Part shown: positions 1 to 9,260 of the stretch, in pieces
Layout: the number at the start of each line of letters is the position of its first letter
Position numbering within the stretch: position 1 is the first letter of the stretch
Origin: a virus
Virus record (IMG/VR): IMGVR_UViG_3300022072_000058
Coordinates: 1-35,094 of that record
Strand: one strand, 5' to 3'
Length of the DNA stretch: 35,094 nucleotides
Translations under genes and position numbers: made by a program
The notes under the pieces: model-generated
Database searches by the model: none
The model's input: the letters and a program-made list of their open reading frames with translations, nothing else
Told to the model about the DNA's origin: nothing

Positions 1-383
1 GGGGGTTCAGCAGAAAGTTTTTCCATTTTAGAAGATAATTCTTCTAGCTCTCTTTTGTAACCCATTTCGCTATCTAACATTTTTGCCATTTCAGCCATTT
101 TAGCCTCCATTTCAGCAATCTTAGATGCAAACGCTTCTTCAGTAACATAACCTTCCATAAGTTGTGTTTCTTCTGTTTCTAGTTCAGCTTCTTCAGATAA
201 TTCTTCAGTAGCCTCTGATACAGATTCTTCAACTTCAGCAGCAGCCTCTACCTCTTCGGTAGGAGTTTCTTCTGTTACAGCTTCCAATTCAGTTGTCTCT
301 TCGACTACTTTTTCTGGTTCTGCAATAGAGGACAGCTTCTGCAAGATTTCATTTAGAATTGTTGTTGCTTTTGGACTGTTCAT
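1..383 (-). CDS. scaffold-like acidic protein, N-terminal part (continues at 34825-35094)
   Basis: This is the 5' part of a gene that runs off the left window edge and continues at the right end through the shared terminal repeat. Joined across the repeat it gives a 168-aa protein starting at ATG 383. The first 75 residues are very rich in Glu, Thr, Ser and Val. Residues around 80-125 form a likely coiled coil with Met/Lys/Glu heptads. It lies directly upstream of the major capsid gene in transcription order, the usual place for a head scaffold. No sequence signature of a scaffold is visible, so the role rests on position, acidity and coiled coil. It could instead be a minor head protein. Confidence 0.7.
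   Translation of the reverse strand, partial: MNSPKATTILNEILQKLSSIAEPEKVVEETTELEAVTEETPTEEVEAAAEVEESVSEATEELSEEAELETEETQLMEGYVTEEAFASKIAEMEAKMAEMAKMLDSEMGYKRELEELSSKMEKLSAEP
4..145. repeat. terminal direct repeat, left copy
   Basis: These 142 bases match 34952-35093 except position 125 (A here, C at 35073). The match stops at position 3 on the left and position 146 on the right. The repeat is inside one open reading frame that continues through the joint, so it reflects circularity or terminal redundancy of the molecule and not a gene duplication. Confidence 0.95.
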
Positions 384-437
384 TTTACGAATAATTTTAA
401 ATAGTAATTGTTAATATGCTGTCTGTTCGATTTTTAA

Positions 438-911
438 CTATGCTTTTTGCTGTATAATAAACCATTCAGTTCCATTTCCCCAAACTTTTATGCCTTCATA
501 TGCTCTATTTAAGTCGAATGCATCGTTAGAACCGTCTAATGTTTGAGAGCCGTAAGGTGTTAAATCTACGTGGGTTGAGTTAGAGAAACTAGAGTCGGTT
601 ATGATACGTTTAGTTCTATTTAGGTTCTTATCTAGGGTAACATCTGGAAGTGTAAGTGTTGCTCTTCCGTTTTCGCCAACCCAACTAAGAACAATAAGTT
701 CTGCTTCATCGTAAACTTCATTTCCTAAATCGTAAGTTCCGCCTGCTGTAACACTTAATGTTGTTGGCGTTAGGTGGTTTGTAATGTATTTTTGTACATT
801 CTCTAGTGTCGCTTTTTTTGTTTCTGTAGACTGAACTAAGGCTATTTCTTCAGTTCCTAAGATGTTTACAGCCGTTACTTCTGTTAGTTGTGATATTTTC
901 TTATCTGCCAT
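438..911 (-). CDS. structural protein with fibre-type N-terminus
   Basis: A 157-aa protein starting at ATG 911, which directly follows the stop of the upstream gene. Its N-terminus begins MADKKISQLTEV and continues with a short helix-rich segment ending near residue 45, a pattern seen at the start of many phage fibre or neck-appendage proteins. The rest is beta-rich, with an aromatic C-terminus (WGNGTEWFII). It sits between the prohead protease and the scaffold-like gene, so it is probably a virion decoration or fibre protein. The exact position in the virion cannot be told. Confidence 0.6.
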   Translation of the reverse strand: MADKKISQLTEVTAVNILGTEEIALVQSTETKKATLENVQKYITNHLTPTTLSVTAGGTYDLGNEVYDEAELIVLSWVGENGRATLTLPDVTLDKNLNRTKRIITDSSFSNSTHVDLTPYGSQTLDGSNDAFDLNRAYEGIKVWGNGTEWFIIQQKA

Positions 912-1162
912 TATAAAATAATTTTGTCGTTGTTTTCTTGTAATATGAAATCTCCATTTTCTAGTAGTAAGTATGAATCACCGTTTGGTGGCGGTTCAAC
1001 TGGAGCTTCAGAAGGAGTTCCTGTTATGCTTCCTATTCCCTGTGCCTGCAAACTTCCGTCACAGCACTTAGACGAATATGTTCGCCCATCGGCACATAAA
1101 CAGCCTCTTCTACCGCCCTTTCTACTGGTTCTGCTGTATGTATACCTTCTTCTGCTTTTCAT
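911..1162 (-). CDS. small Cys-rich virion-associated protein
   Basis: An 83-aa protein whose ATG (1162) overlaps the stop codon of the protease gene. The first 20 residues are strongly basic. They are followed by a Cys cluster, GCLCADGRTYSSKCCDG, and AQGIG, a combination I recognise from small proteins of Bacteroidota phages. After a Pro-rich linker the C-terminus holds two near-copies of an L-x-E-N-x-D-x-I-L unit (around residues 66-83). The position in the late operon suggests a virion component. No biochemical function is assigned. Confidence 0.6.
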   Translation of the reverse strand: MKSRRRYTYSRTSRKGGRRGCLCADGRTYSSKCCDGSLQAQGIGSITGTPSEAPVEPPPNGDSYLLLENGDFILQENNDKIIL

Positions 1163-2076
1163 TACTTATCTAGTGAGTTAATTTTAGATTCAGACCAGCT
1201 TAGTGCTGATTTACCACCCCACGCATCGTACATCAGTTTGCCACACCCGTCAGAATAACCTTTAGAAGCCTTTAGATCGCCTTTATGGCGTGAGAGGTAG
1301 CTGTACATCCTTTTGATGGTAGATACGCTTATAGCCTCTCTATTTGCTAACTGGGATGCTCTACGTTTTCCTACAGCAGTTCCACAGCTTCCCCAACCAT
1401 TCTCTTCTGCCCATTCTAAAGCTCTTTTAGCATTGTTTGACACAGAGTCTGGATAGTCGCTATATGAGGCTAGATTAAGCATCCTAGATTCTAATGCGTC
1501 AGAAATCTCTTCTAATAGTGAGATAGCCTCTGGGCTATTTAATTCATCATCCTGACTCATCTCTACTCTATCTGTAAAGTAACCTTCTATAGAGAATCCA
1601 GATACCTTACCTGTCTTAACATAGTCTTCCCATACCTCATCATTATTTACCTTCATAGATACCATCCACGTACCTACTGGTAGATTCATTCCATACTTTC
1701 TGGATTTGTCGTGAGTTTCATCTTCTATGATCCAAGACTCTACTACAGATAATCCGTGAAGGTCTGCCTGATGCTCTAGGGTAGATTTGTTCTGGTTGCC
1801 TCGCATTAAGAATAGTTCTGACGCCTGACGAACCGTATCATCCGAAAAGAAGATATAGTATTCTTCATCCTCATTTTGGCGATAAATGTTCTTGTTTGGA
1901 ATTAAAGCCGCACCCATAAGCACTCGCTTCTCCTCATCAACCTTAGCTAACTCTACTTTATCCTCTTTAGATAATGCGATAAACTTTTCCTCGATTGCTG
2001 GGCGGTCAACTATGCTGATCGCTTCTATTCCTGAAAGCATTGCTTCCTCATCAATAATTAATTCTATTATTCTCAT
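1162..2076 (-). CDS. XkdF-type prohead protease with extra C-terminal domain
   Basis: A 304-aa protein. Residues 1-170 resemble the XkdF-like putative phage serine protease family: an N-terminal strand with SIVDRPAIEEKFIAL, then HQADLHGLSVVESWI and a segment ending in GFSIEGYF. Such proteins mature the prohead by cleaving scaffold and capsid. Residues about 205-300 form a separate domain with SNNAKRALEWAEENGWGSCG, GKRRASQLA and LMYDAWGGKSALSW, a module often found fused to phage head proteins. The gene overlaps the tape-measure stop by 4 bases (ATGA) and precedes scaffold and capsid genes. The protease call is by family resemblance; catalytic residues were not assigned. Confidence 0.75.
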   Translation of the reverse strand: MRIIELIIDEEAMLSGIEAISIVDRPAIEEKFIALSKEDKVELAKVDEEKRVLMGAALIPNKNIYRQNEDEEYYIFFSDDTVRQASELFLMRGNQNKSTLEHQADLHGLSVVESWIIEDETHDKSRKYGMNLPVGTWMVSMKVNNDEVWEDYVKTGKVSGFSIEGYFTDRVEMSQDDELNSPEAISLLEEISDALESRMLNLASYSDYPDSVSNNAKRALEWAEENGWGSCGTAVGKRRASQLANREAISVSTIKRMYSYLSRHKGDLKASKGYSDGCGKLMYDAWGGKSALSWSESKINSLDK

Positions 2077-4436
2077 ATTCCTGCTGTGTTTACTATGTTT
2101 CTATCAAGTTCTTGCTGATTGGTAACGTCTTTACCTACAACATATGCTTTTATTGGTTCGTTTGTTTGTCCTGCTACGGTTTGCGCCAATTGATCTACAG
2201 AAGACGTACCTACTACATTGAAGTCTGGTGCTTGTACTGGTGCGCTAGCTGCTGAAGCACCTCCACCCGAAGCTGATGGCTTTCTAAACGAAGCTATTGT
2301 AGTGGCTAAAATATTGGCTATAGATATACCTGCGCTTATGTTATTCCTTAACCTAAGTGGAGTTGTTATGGGTATGGTTGCACCTAATGAAGCTGTGTCT
2401 TGCGCTATAGTAACCGCATTTGCCGCCTGCGTCTTAATTACAATATCAGCAATTGCAGCTCCTTTTTCTACAATTAGTGCTGCTTTCTGAAGGGCTTCAT
2501 TTTCCCCAGCTAAAGTACCCATAAGTTGAGATATGCCTTTTGCAAATCCAACGTACTCCATATTGATAGCTTGCTTAGCTTTTATAGATGAAATCTCCTT
2601 ATCAAGATTCAAGTCTATCTGCTGATTTTGCAAGGCGAATGACTGCTTTCTTAATTCAGCAACCTCTAAGTCTGAAAGCTTAAGCGTATCTGCATTAGCT
2701 ATTTGAGCGTCTACATTCTCCTTATCCTTACCTACTTGCTCTAATTTTTTATTAAAATATTCTTCGTTAGCTCCTATAGAGAATCTTAGCCTATCTATTT
2801 CTGCATCCTCTATTGATCGCTCAATTCTACCTATAGCCTGCGCCTCTTTATCTTTAGCTAGAATACGCTTAGTTATGATACCATCTTCTATAGCTAGAAT
2901 GGCTTCACCGTGCTTAATTTTAGCATCTTCTATAGAATTTTGATAATCTAGCTCTGCGTTAGCTATAAGCTCTCCAGCATTCTTAGCTCCCTTTACCCTT
3001 TCCTTATACTCTTCTAGTCTCTTTGCCTGCTGTTCCTCAAAGTTTTTTAATTTAGAATCCGCTTCTCTTTTGGCATATTCCTCTTCTAAATCTAACTTCT
3101 CATCTAAAGTTCTTACATTTATCTTATCAGCCTCTTCATTATATCTATCTATTAACCTTTGTATTCTAAATAAGCCCTCTTGAAATTCTCTTAAACCTCT
3201 TTTGTTTCCTTTATATTCATCTTCGTCCCTAACGCCTTTCAGCTTTTTCTGTAAGTCAACTACACTCTTTAATATAGCGTCAGCCTCTATTTCAGATGCC
3301 TTTAGAAACGTCTGGAAATCTGCTTCAGTTTGATCGACCTTTAATTTCGATAATTGTGCATCAGATTGACTCTTTATTTTTATTCTTTTATTATCTGAAT
3401 CGTCTAATTCTTTATTATATTTTTCAATATTTCTTATTAAATCTCTATTCTTTTCTTCTTCAGTTCTAACATCATTTTCAGCTGCATCTTTAGCTACAAC
3501 ACTTCTAGCTTTAATAAGTTCAGAACCTGCGACCACACCATCATAGAAGTTTGCCTCCTCCTTAAGCAAACTATTAATAGCTTCACTCCTTTTATCAGTA
3601 TCTTTTATAGAATCAATCTCCCTTAACTTTCTTTTTCGAGAAAATGTTTCAGCATTCAAATCTATAATAGCCTCTATTTCAGCTCTTATTAGTAACTGAT
3701 TTATATAGTCCTCAACCGAATCAGTTAGATTGTCATAAGATAATTTTAAGTTACCATTATCATCAATAGCATCTGGAACAACATCGCTGATAGCATTTAT
3801 AGCCTCTAATCTAGCTTCCTCTGAAGAAGTTACGTCTTTTAACACATCTACATACCCTAAAAGCTCTAATCTGTTTTCTTTTATAGGCTTAACTAAACCT
3901 TCCATTGTAGATTTCAGTTTACTAGCCGCTGCATCTGTCTCAAAGAAAAAGGCATATATTCTATCTCCGTAAGCAATTAGCAATTGTACAGCTATAAGAA
4001 TACCGCCAGTACCCAATAAGGATTTACCTAAATTCTTAAGAGAAGTAACTACATTATCGCTAGTGTTTATAAGCGATCCAAATAAACTAGCTAACTGACC
4101 AACGTTGTTCGCCACACCATTAAATCCAAATCTTGCGTCAGATGCTGCTCTACCAGCTTCTTGTAGTATCGCATTATTTAGACCAACCTGTGTTCTAAAT
4201 TGCTTACTTCCATTCTGCGTATTTTTCAGTAAAGCTGCAGCAGCCTGATTGTTGAGGGCTATCTGCTCTTTGGTTTGTATATTTACCTTAGCTATCTCAA
4301 CAGCAGTTGCACTTTCCGCTTCCTTAAGCCTTTTTTGTGCAGCAGCTAATTTATCTACGCTTTGCTTAGCATTACCTAAATTAGCTTCCGCCTTTCCAGA
4401 GTTTACATTTATGCTAATTAGAATTTCTTGCGCCAT
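2073..4436 (-). CDS. tail tape measure protein
   Basis: A 787-aa protein, mostly predicted helical and coiled-coil with long Glu/Lys/Ala-rich stretches. A hydrophobic segment near residues 140-165 (LLGTGGILIAVQLLIAYGDR) and others near 640-730 fit the membrane-active regions of tape measure proteins. The N-terminus (INVNSGKAEANLGNAKQSV) is typical of Bacteroidota phage tape measures. The protein sets tail length and is ejected with the DNA. It is the second-longest gene here, and it follows the tail structural genes. At 787 aa a tail of about 110-120 nm would be expected from the usual 0.15 nm per residue; that figure is inference. Confidence 0.88.
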   Translation of the reverse strand: MAQEILISINVNSGKAEANLGNAKQSVDKLAAAQKRLKEAESATAVEIAKVNIQTKEQIALNNQAAAALLKNTQNGSKQFRTQVGLNNAILQEAGRAASDARFGFNGVANNVGQLASLFGSLINTSDNVVTSLKNLGKSLLGTGGILIAVQLLIAYGDRIYAFFFETDAAASKLKSTMEGLVKPIKENRLELLGYVDVLKDVTSSEEARLEAINAISDVVPDAIDDNGNLKLSYDNLTDSVEDYINQLLIRAEIEAIIDLNAETFSRKRKLREIDSIKDTDKRSEAINSLLKEEANFYDGVVAGSELIKARSVVAKDAAENDVRTEEEKNRDLIRNIEKYNKELDDSDNKRIKIKSQSDAQLSKLKVDQTEADFQTFLKASEIEADAILKSVVDLQKKLKGVRDEDEYKGNKRGLREFQEGLFRIQRLIDRYNEEADKINVRTLDEKLDLEEEYAKREADSKLKNFEEQQAKRLEEYKERVKGAKNAGELIANAELDYQNSIEDAKIKHGEAILAIEDGIITKRILAKDKEAQAIGRIERSIEDAEIDRLRFSIGANEEYFNKKLEQVGKDKENVDAQIANADTLKLSDLEVAELRKQSFALQNQQIDLNLDKEISSIKAKQAINMEYVGFAKGISQLMGTLAGENEALQKAALIVEKGAAIADIVIKTQAANAVTIAQDTASLGATIPITTPLRLRNNISAGISIANILATTIASFRKPSASGGGASAASAPVQAPDFNVVGTSSVDQLAQTVAGQTNEPIKAYVVGKDVTNQQELDRNIVNTAGI

Positions 4437-4572
4437 AGTAAGTACGTTTTAGTGTTTGTTTAAGTTCCTTTGCGTCTTTAACCGCCTTATACTTGCCTTT
4501 GGCAATATCTATATTTTCTGATACACCGTACCATTCGTTGCTATTAAGTAGCTCTAGTATATTCTTTATCAT
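4414..4572 (-). CDS. small hypothetical protein between tail protein and tape measure
   Basis: A 52-aa reading frame starting at ATG 4572, which overlaps the stop of the upstream tail gene in an ATGA, and ending 23 bases inside the tape-measure gene. The double overlap, the good start context and the lack of any other reading for the gap make it a likely real, translationally coupled gene. It is Lys-rich and probably helical (KGKYKAVKDAKELKQTLKR). Function unknown; the position suggests a tail assembly role. Confidence 0.6.
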   Translation of the reverse strand: MIKNILELLNSNEWYGVSENIDIAKGKYKAVKDAKELKQTLKRTYYGARNSN

Positions 4573-6857
4573 TCTACTATTTCTTCTGCATTAAGGTTTA
4601 TCAGTTCTAATGTTGACTTACCTGTTGTTAAATTTGTAGTTATAGAATTAATGCGATACACTACATCTTGTATCTTTAGTTGGTCGTTTAATTTGTAATG
4701 TATTAAGAAACTAGGCGGTAAGTATGCCTCGAACTTAAACATTCTTTTTGTCGGATCAAATACACTCTTAATGTAGTTTCTGTAGTATTTAGCAAATAAT
4801 GAATTGTCTGTATATCCATCATCAACAGTAGTCCATTCATCTGGCTCTGATCCAAAGTTTAAACTGTATTCGGCTGGGTTAGATACTGTGCTATCTTCAT
4901 TTCTATTTGAAGCTCTCCAATATCCTGTATATCTACCAGATGTCTCAAAGTTTGGGTTACTGTAGTTAAAAGGATTTGCCGAAGCATCAACTTTGAGTCC
5001 GTAGAATAGTAATGGAGGCATATTTGTGGAGGTGTATCCCCCTTTTGGAGGTCTAATGTCGTTTAGGTCAGAATAGTCTGGGTCTTGTGGAGAAAAATCA
5101 CCTCCTGCTGCAAAACCCCATTGTATATTTGTGTCAATTATTCTTTCATACTTCAACTTACCAAAAGGTAACTTAACTTCATACTTTTTGCCAAGGAATA
5201 ATGTTGGATATAAATTCTGAACTTCTAGTACTGAATCGCCAAAAGTCTTTCCGAACAAATTAGTGTGATTTTCCATCAGTAGTGTGTCTGATTCCTTAAA
5301 CTTAAACTCTATTTCTGAAAATGGAACAGAAGTATTTACTACGTGACTAGAAACATCTATATACTTACTAACGTCAATTATTCCTTTAGATTGATTGTTT
5401 ACAGCATCAGCATAGTAATCGTCTAGCGTTATACATTTTATTACTGGTGTTGTTGCATTGTATTCTGGATCGTTCTCGTCATCAATATAATAAGCTGTCA
5501 AATTAAACATCTTAAACATTCCCGTTAAGAAATCTAAAATCTTTATATCAGGAAGATGCTCCCTTACTGACAGGATTATGTTTGATGTAGCTATATCATC
5601 AAAATTAGTTCCAGTATTATCATCATCAGCCTTATAAACGTCTCTAATTAATCCTCCGAATGCAGGATTAAGAACCTCAACACTCACTTCAGTTCCAGCC
5701 ATAGGATTCTTTGATGAAATCTCTACTTCATACACTAAGTCTGGATCACCTTCAGTTCTCGGAGTAAAGGAATAGTCTCCCTGTATATCATTAGTTCCGT
5801 CTATACTAAAAACAACCTCTCCTGTGCTTTTATCTATTAGCTTAATAGAATATTTAGCTCCTTGATGTACATCAGAGGCACTACCTTTGATTCTTATATT
5901 ATAATATTGTTGACCAACATAAGAGCCTGTTTCCTGACCTATTCTTAATTCAGAACCAGATACTGTAAACCAAGGAATGTCCGCATTATCATCAGGGTGG
6001 GTAGTGTATTGAGTTGCAATTGTCTTGTATGGATATTCATCAGACCCTTCATCACCAAAAATATTACCAGCTGAATTGCTTAACCATAGATACAAATTGG
6101 ATATTGCATCATTATGTTTAGAGAAGAAATCTTTAGTTCCGACATTATCATTCGGTATAAGAGTTATATTATACTTAGATTCTATCGCTTTTATAATATG
6201 ATAAACCTTTATAGCTGGTTTTAGGTCGTGATTAGTTACACCTCTTTTAAAATACCTATCCGTATCTCCTGTTATAGGATCAGGTCTATATAGGTTTCCC
6301 TCAAAGTTATTGTTATCGTTGTTAGCTAATGTGCTATCATAGAATAACCTCTTCTTAGACGTTATAAGTGGGTATATGAGTGCTGAAGCATCCCCATCAA
6401 CCTCTAGCCCATCGCCAACTATGAAAGCTCCAACATCACCATAAGAATATTCGTGATTGAATGATTGTAAGTCTAGGGCAATCAATTTATCATCGCCAAA
6501 TAAATCAGTTAATGATACAGTATTTCCAAAGAAGGTAACGTTATAGGTGTGCGGAACATTGTTCTTCATATTAACGCCATTTAAGAATATCTTACCCTTC
6601 TTAAATAGTAAGCTATTTATAAATATTTTAGCTTCGTGACGTACCCTACCATCAAATCCACCAGATATATTGAAGTTATAGAAGTGTTTGAATATCTTGT
6701 TATTTTCAGCAGAGGCTGGTAAAGCAAACGATTGACTGTAATCGGTAAAAACTTTGCTTATATCCTTAGCATCCTGAATCGAAGATGTTACCTCTATACT
6801 TTCGTCTTTGAACAGATCAATTCTTTGATCCTCTATATATATCTGTACTTCTCTCAT
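4569..6857 (-). CDS. tail protein, conserved Bacteroidota phage family
   Basis: A 762-aa protein. The N-terminal 110 residues carry a strongly conserved block (RIDLFKDESIEVTSSIQD, KVFTDYSQSFALPAS, NVTFFGNTVSLTDLF) that I recognise from large tail proteins of flavobacterial phages. The remainder is beta-rich with many Asp/Asn/Gly loops, as in distal tail or baseplate proteins. ATG 6857 overlaps the preceding stop. It lies just before the tape measure in transcription order, so it probably belongs to the tail tip or distal tail. The exact role is not resolved by sequence. Confidence 0.7.
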   Translation of the reverse strand: MREVQIYIEDQRIDLFKDESIEVTSSIQDAKDISKVFTDYSQSFALPASAENNKIFKHFYNFNISGGFDGRVRHEAKIFINSLLFKKGKIFLNGVNMKNNVPHTYNVTFFGNTVSLTDLFGDDKLIALDLQSFNHEYSYGDVGAFIVGDGLEVDGDASALIYPLITSKKRLFYDSTLANNDNNNFEGNLYRPDPITGDTDRYFKRGVTNHDLKPAIKVYHIIKAIESKYNITLIPNDNVGTKDFFSKHNDAISNLYLWLSNSAGNIFGDEGSDEYPYKTIATQYTTHPDDNADIPWFTVSGSELRIGQETGSYVGQQYYNIRIKGSASDVHQGAKYSIKLIDKSTGEVVFSIDGTNDIQGDYSFTPRTEGDPDLVYEVEISSKNPMAGTEVSVEVLNPAFGGLIRDVYKADDDNTGTNFDDIATSNIILSVREHLPDIKILDFLTGMFKMFNLTAYYIDDENDPEYNATTPVIKCITLDDYYADAVNNQSKGIIDVSKYIDVSSHVVNTSVPFSEIEFKFKESDTLLMENHTNLFGKTFGDSVLEVQNLYPTLFLGKKYEVKLPFGKLKYERIIDTNIQWGFAAGGDFSPQDPDYSDLNDIRPPKGGYTSTNMPPLLFYGLKVDASANPFNYSNPNFETSGRYTGYWRASNRNEDSTVSNPAEYSLNFGSEPDEWTTVDDGYTDNSLFAKYYRNYIKSVFDPTKRMFKFEAYLPPSFLIHYKLNDQLKIQDVVYRINSITTNLTTGKSTLELINLNAEEIVE

Positions 6858-7981
6858 TAACGAATGCTTTGTATAAATTCAGAATCCATTTCAAACTGTA
6901 GTTCGTAATTGATAAGTTTATCGTCTCTCTTTGTTTTGAAGTCTAGTGAATTAGTAACCACACTTATCGGTATAGCTAAGTTAGCACCTGCATTAGTTGG
7001 GCTAAGTCTAAAGTTATCGTGAATATATACATACTCCGAAACTAGCAATTGCTTCATAACCTCGTTATAACTCTCATCAATAAATCCAGTATTCATTGTG
7101 ATAGATTCTCTACCCTGATTCTCTAAGTATACTCTCTGGTGATCCGATATATTGTATGAAGCTCCTGTTGCGCCAACAGAAAGCGTATTCTTTTTGTACT
7201 GCTCTCTCTGTGAAGATATACTGTCTTTACGTTTGGCGAAGAACCATATATCTTGCATTACACCGAATTTGTTAATAAACGATACTTTGTGCGGTATATT
7301 CTTACACTCATCTATACATTTAACTTCAATGCTTTTTGTGCCTCCATTAGATGTAGCATACTGTATAGCAGTTATTCCATCTATTATTTCAGCAACGTCT
7401 GTTGAGTCTTCTGGATTTGCAGCTAATGAAGCTGTTTTATCTATCGTTATAACAGTTCCAGAGGGATTTAAATGTATACTTTGAGCTACAGTATAAGGAC
7501 TAACACTACCAGTAACTAAATTTCCTGCTTCTGCTGCATCGGAGGCATAGGTAATTTGAGTTACACCATCCTCACCTCTAGTGTAAAATGGTATTGTTAA
7601 AGGTGCGCCACATAGATTATGAACTACTTTATTAGAAACTAACAAATCTTTAGATAGCTGTGGATTTATGCCATCTTCTAATTCACCATATCCCCTAAAA
7701 GCAATAGCGTCTACGACATAAAAATCTTCAGTAGCATCATCCCCTGTTCCATAAGTCCTAGTGACTTTATAGTGAACCCATTTAGTCTGTTTTAGACTAC
7801 CATAATCACCATTAAACTCTATTGTGATGTGGTCTTTTATAAGTTCAGAAATCTCAAATACAATCGATGTTTCTGTAGATAACCTAGTTTTCGTTAACGT
7901 ATAGTTGGGTGTGTCTGGAATAGCCTCTATGCTCCCTCCATAAACGTATAATTCTAACTTAGCTTTTGTTAATTCTGCCAT
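6857..7981 (-). CDS. tail structural protein
   Basis: A 374-aa protein with beta-rich sequence and repeated hydrophobic strands (for example ITIEFNGDYGSLKQTKWVHY). It contains a small Cys pair region near residue 220 (VKCIDECKNIPHKVSF). The C-terminal section (FKTKRDDKLINYELQFEMDS) resembles ends of tail proteins found beside the large tail protein in Bacteroidota phages. It overlaps that gene by one base pair and is likely made with it in fixed ratio. Probable tail-tip or baseplate component; I cannot name the family precisely. Confidence 0.6.
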   Translation of the reverse strand: MAELTKAKLELYVYGGSIEAIPDTPNYTLTKTRLSTETSIVFEISELIKDHITIEFNGDYGSLKQTKWVHYKVTRTYGTGDDATEDFYVVDAIAFRGYGELEDGINPQLSKDLLVSNKVVHNLCGAPLTIPFYTRGEDGVTQITYASDAAEAGNLVTGSVSPYTVAQSIHLNPSGTVITIDKTASLAANPEDSTDVAEIIDGITAIQYATSNGGTKSIEVKCIDECKNIPHKVSFINKFGVMQDIWFFAKRKDSISSQREQYKKNTLSVGATGASYNISDHQRVYLENQGRESITMNTGFIDESYNEVMKQLLVSEYVYIHDNFRLSPTNAGANLAIPISVVTNSLDFKTKRDDKLINYELQFEMDSEFIQSIR

Positions 7982-7991
7982 TTTTTTTATA

Positions 7992-9260
7992 TTAGTAGGT
8001 GAAACTTTCTGCTTCTGGGAATGAAGCTAACTCAAAAGTTTGGTTCGTAATCTGTATACCGTTTAACCAATATTGCTGAATTTTATATGACCCAGATTCT
8101 AAGTGGTTAAATTGATTAGAACCAATAGTTCCTAATCTATTTACGGTAAATGTTTGTTTGTTAGTGCTGTTATCTAATCTGGCTATTATAGATACTCCTG
8201 ATCTTGAATTATCATATCCTAATCTTGATACTAAACTTTTATCTCCAATTACATATATTCCAGCTGCTCTAGTTACAAACGCTTCGTCATTAACTCTAGT
8301 GTCACCAGTAAAAAGTTCAATTGCGTGTGAGGAGAAACTAACCTCATAATTTCCGTTATATGTACTGTCCTGCCCAGTAAATTGATTCATCTCAAAAACA
8401 TTAGTGTCGTTATTTAAGTTGGCTGCTGGTCTATAAACAACAGTATGATCAGGAGAGTTCCATACAGGGAAATCCCCACCTGCAGCGTGATGTGCATCTA
8501 GGTAAAATGGAGCTAAGTCTGGTGTGTATACTCCAAAAACATAGCTAACAGCTGTACCTTGCTCTGGTAATGTCATCCAATCAGCGTCCACACCATTAAG
8601 TTTATTTGGAATAGGTGCGTCATACGATGGATCAACATTATCGTTATATATAGTCATAATAACAACTACATTCTGTCCACTATCTTCTGCAACAGCAGGA
8701 ACATCTGCTGGACATTCAAATTCCCACGCCAATCCTGTAGCTAAATTAATTATGGGATGATACACCTCCAATACCACAGTTTCTCCGTATGTATCTATAT
8801 CTGATTGTGTAGAAGTGTATGTTATTGTTTGATCGTTCCCATCTGGATTAGTGGCTATTGTTGTAGATGATGGTGTTGGCGTTCCTACTGAATTTAACCA
8901 ATCGGTATCGCTGTTTATCCATCCAGCCATAAACGTATAATCAGATGGCATATTTCCTTTAATTCCTATCTTAGCATAGAAAGGAACTGTAATTCCAGTA
9001 AAATTTATATTATAATCTCCAATTTGTTTGCCTGTTGCAGAAAGCTCAAATCTGTATACTCCCGTTACAACACCTGCATTCCAGTTAGACCCACAATTAA
9101 TAGTATATGTTTCAGCTACAGGCTCTGTTGGTTCTTCAAACGGTTCTTCTCCACCTCCTGTATCATCGCTTTCAACTCCACCTTCCGAAACAGGCTTAGT
9201 CACATTTACGAAGTATGGACTTCTTACATTTATTTTTCTTAATTCTTCTTCTGACGCCAT
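7992..9260 (-). CDS. probable tail structural/adhesin protein
   Basis: A 422-aa protein starting at ATG 9260, which overlaps the stop of the gp10-like gene. After an acidic and Pro-rich linker (residues about 20-50, GGGEEPFEEPTEPVAE) it is rich in Thr, Asn, Asp and aromatic residues and looks like several beta-sandwich domains. The window shows no family motif that I recognise. The location among tail genes suggests a major or minor tail component, possibly exposed. An alternative is a tail-tube protein with an Ig-like domain. Confidence 0.55.
   Translation of the reverse strand: MASEEELRKINVRSPYFVNVTKPVSEGGVESDDTGGGEEPFEEPTEPVAETYTINCGSNWNAGVVTGVYRFELSATGKQIGDYNINFTGITVPFYAKIGIKGNMPSDYTFMAGWINSDTDWLNSVGTPTPSSTTIATNPDGNDQTITYTSTQSDIDTYGETVVLEVYHPIINLATGLAWEFECPADVPAVAEDSGQNVVVIMTIYNDNVDPSYDAPIPNKLNGVDADWMTLPEQGTAVSYVFGVYTPDLAPFYLDAHHAAGGDFPVWNSPDHTVVYRPAANLNNDTNVFEMNQFTGQDSTYNGNYEVSFSSHAIELFTGDTRVNDEAFVTRAAGIYVIGDKSLVSRLGYDNSRSGVSIIARLDNSTNKQTFTVNRLGTIGSNQFNHLESGSYKIQQYWLNGIQITNQTFELASFPEAESFTY

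Noticed and set aside
924-1181. Plus-strand reading frame of 85 codons opposite two structural genes
   Set aside because: It lies fully antisense to coupled minus-strand genes, has low-complexity hydrophobic sequence and no start signal.
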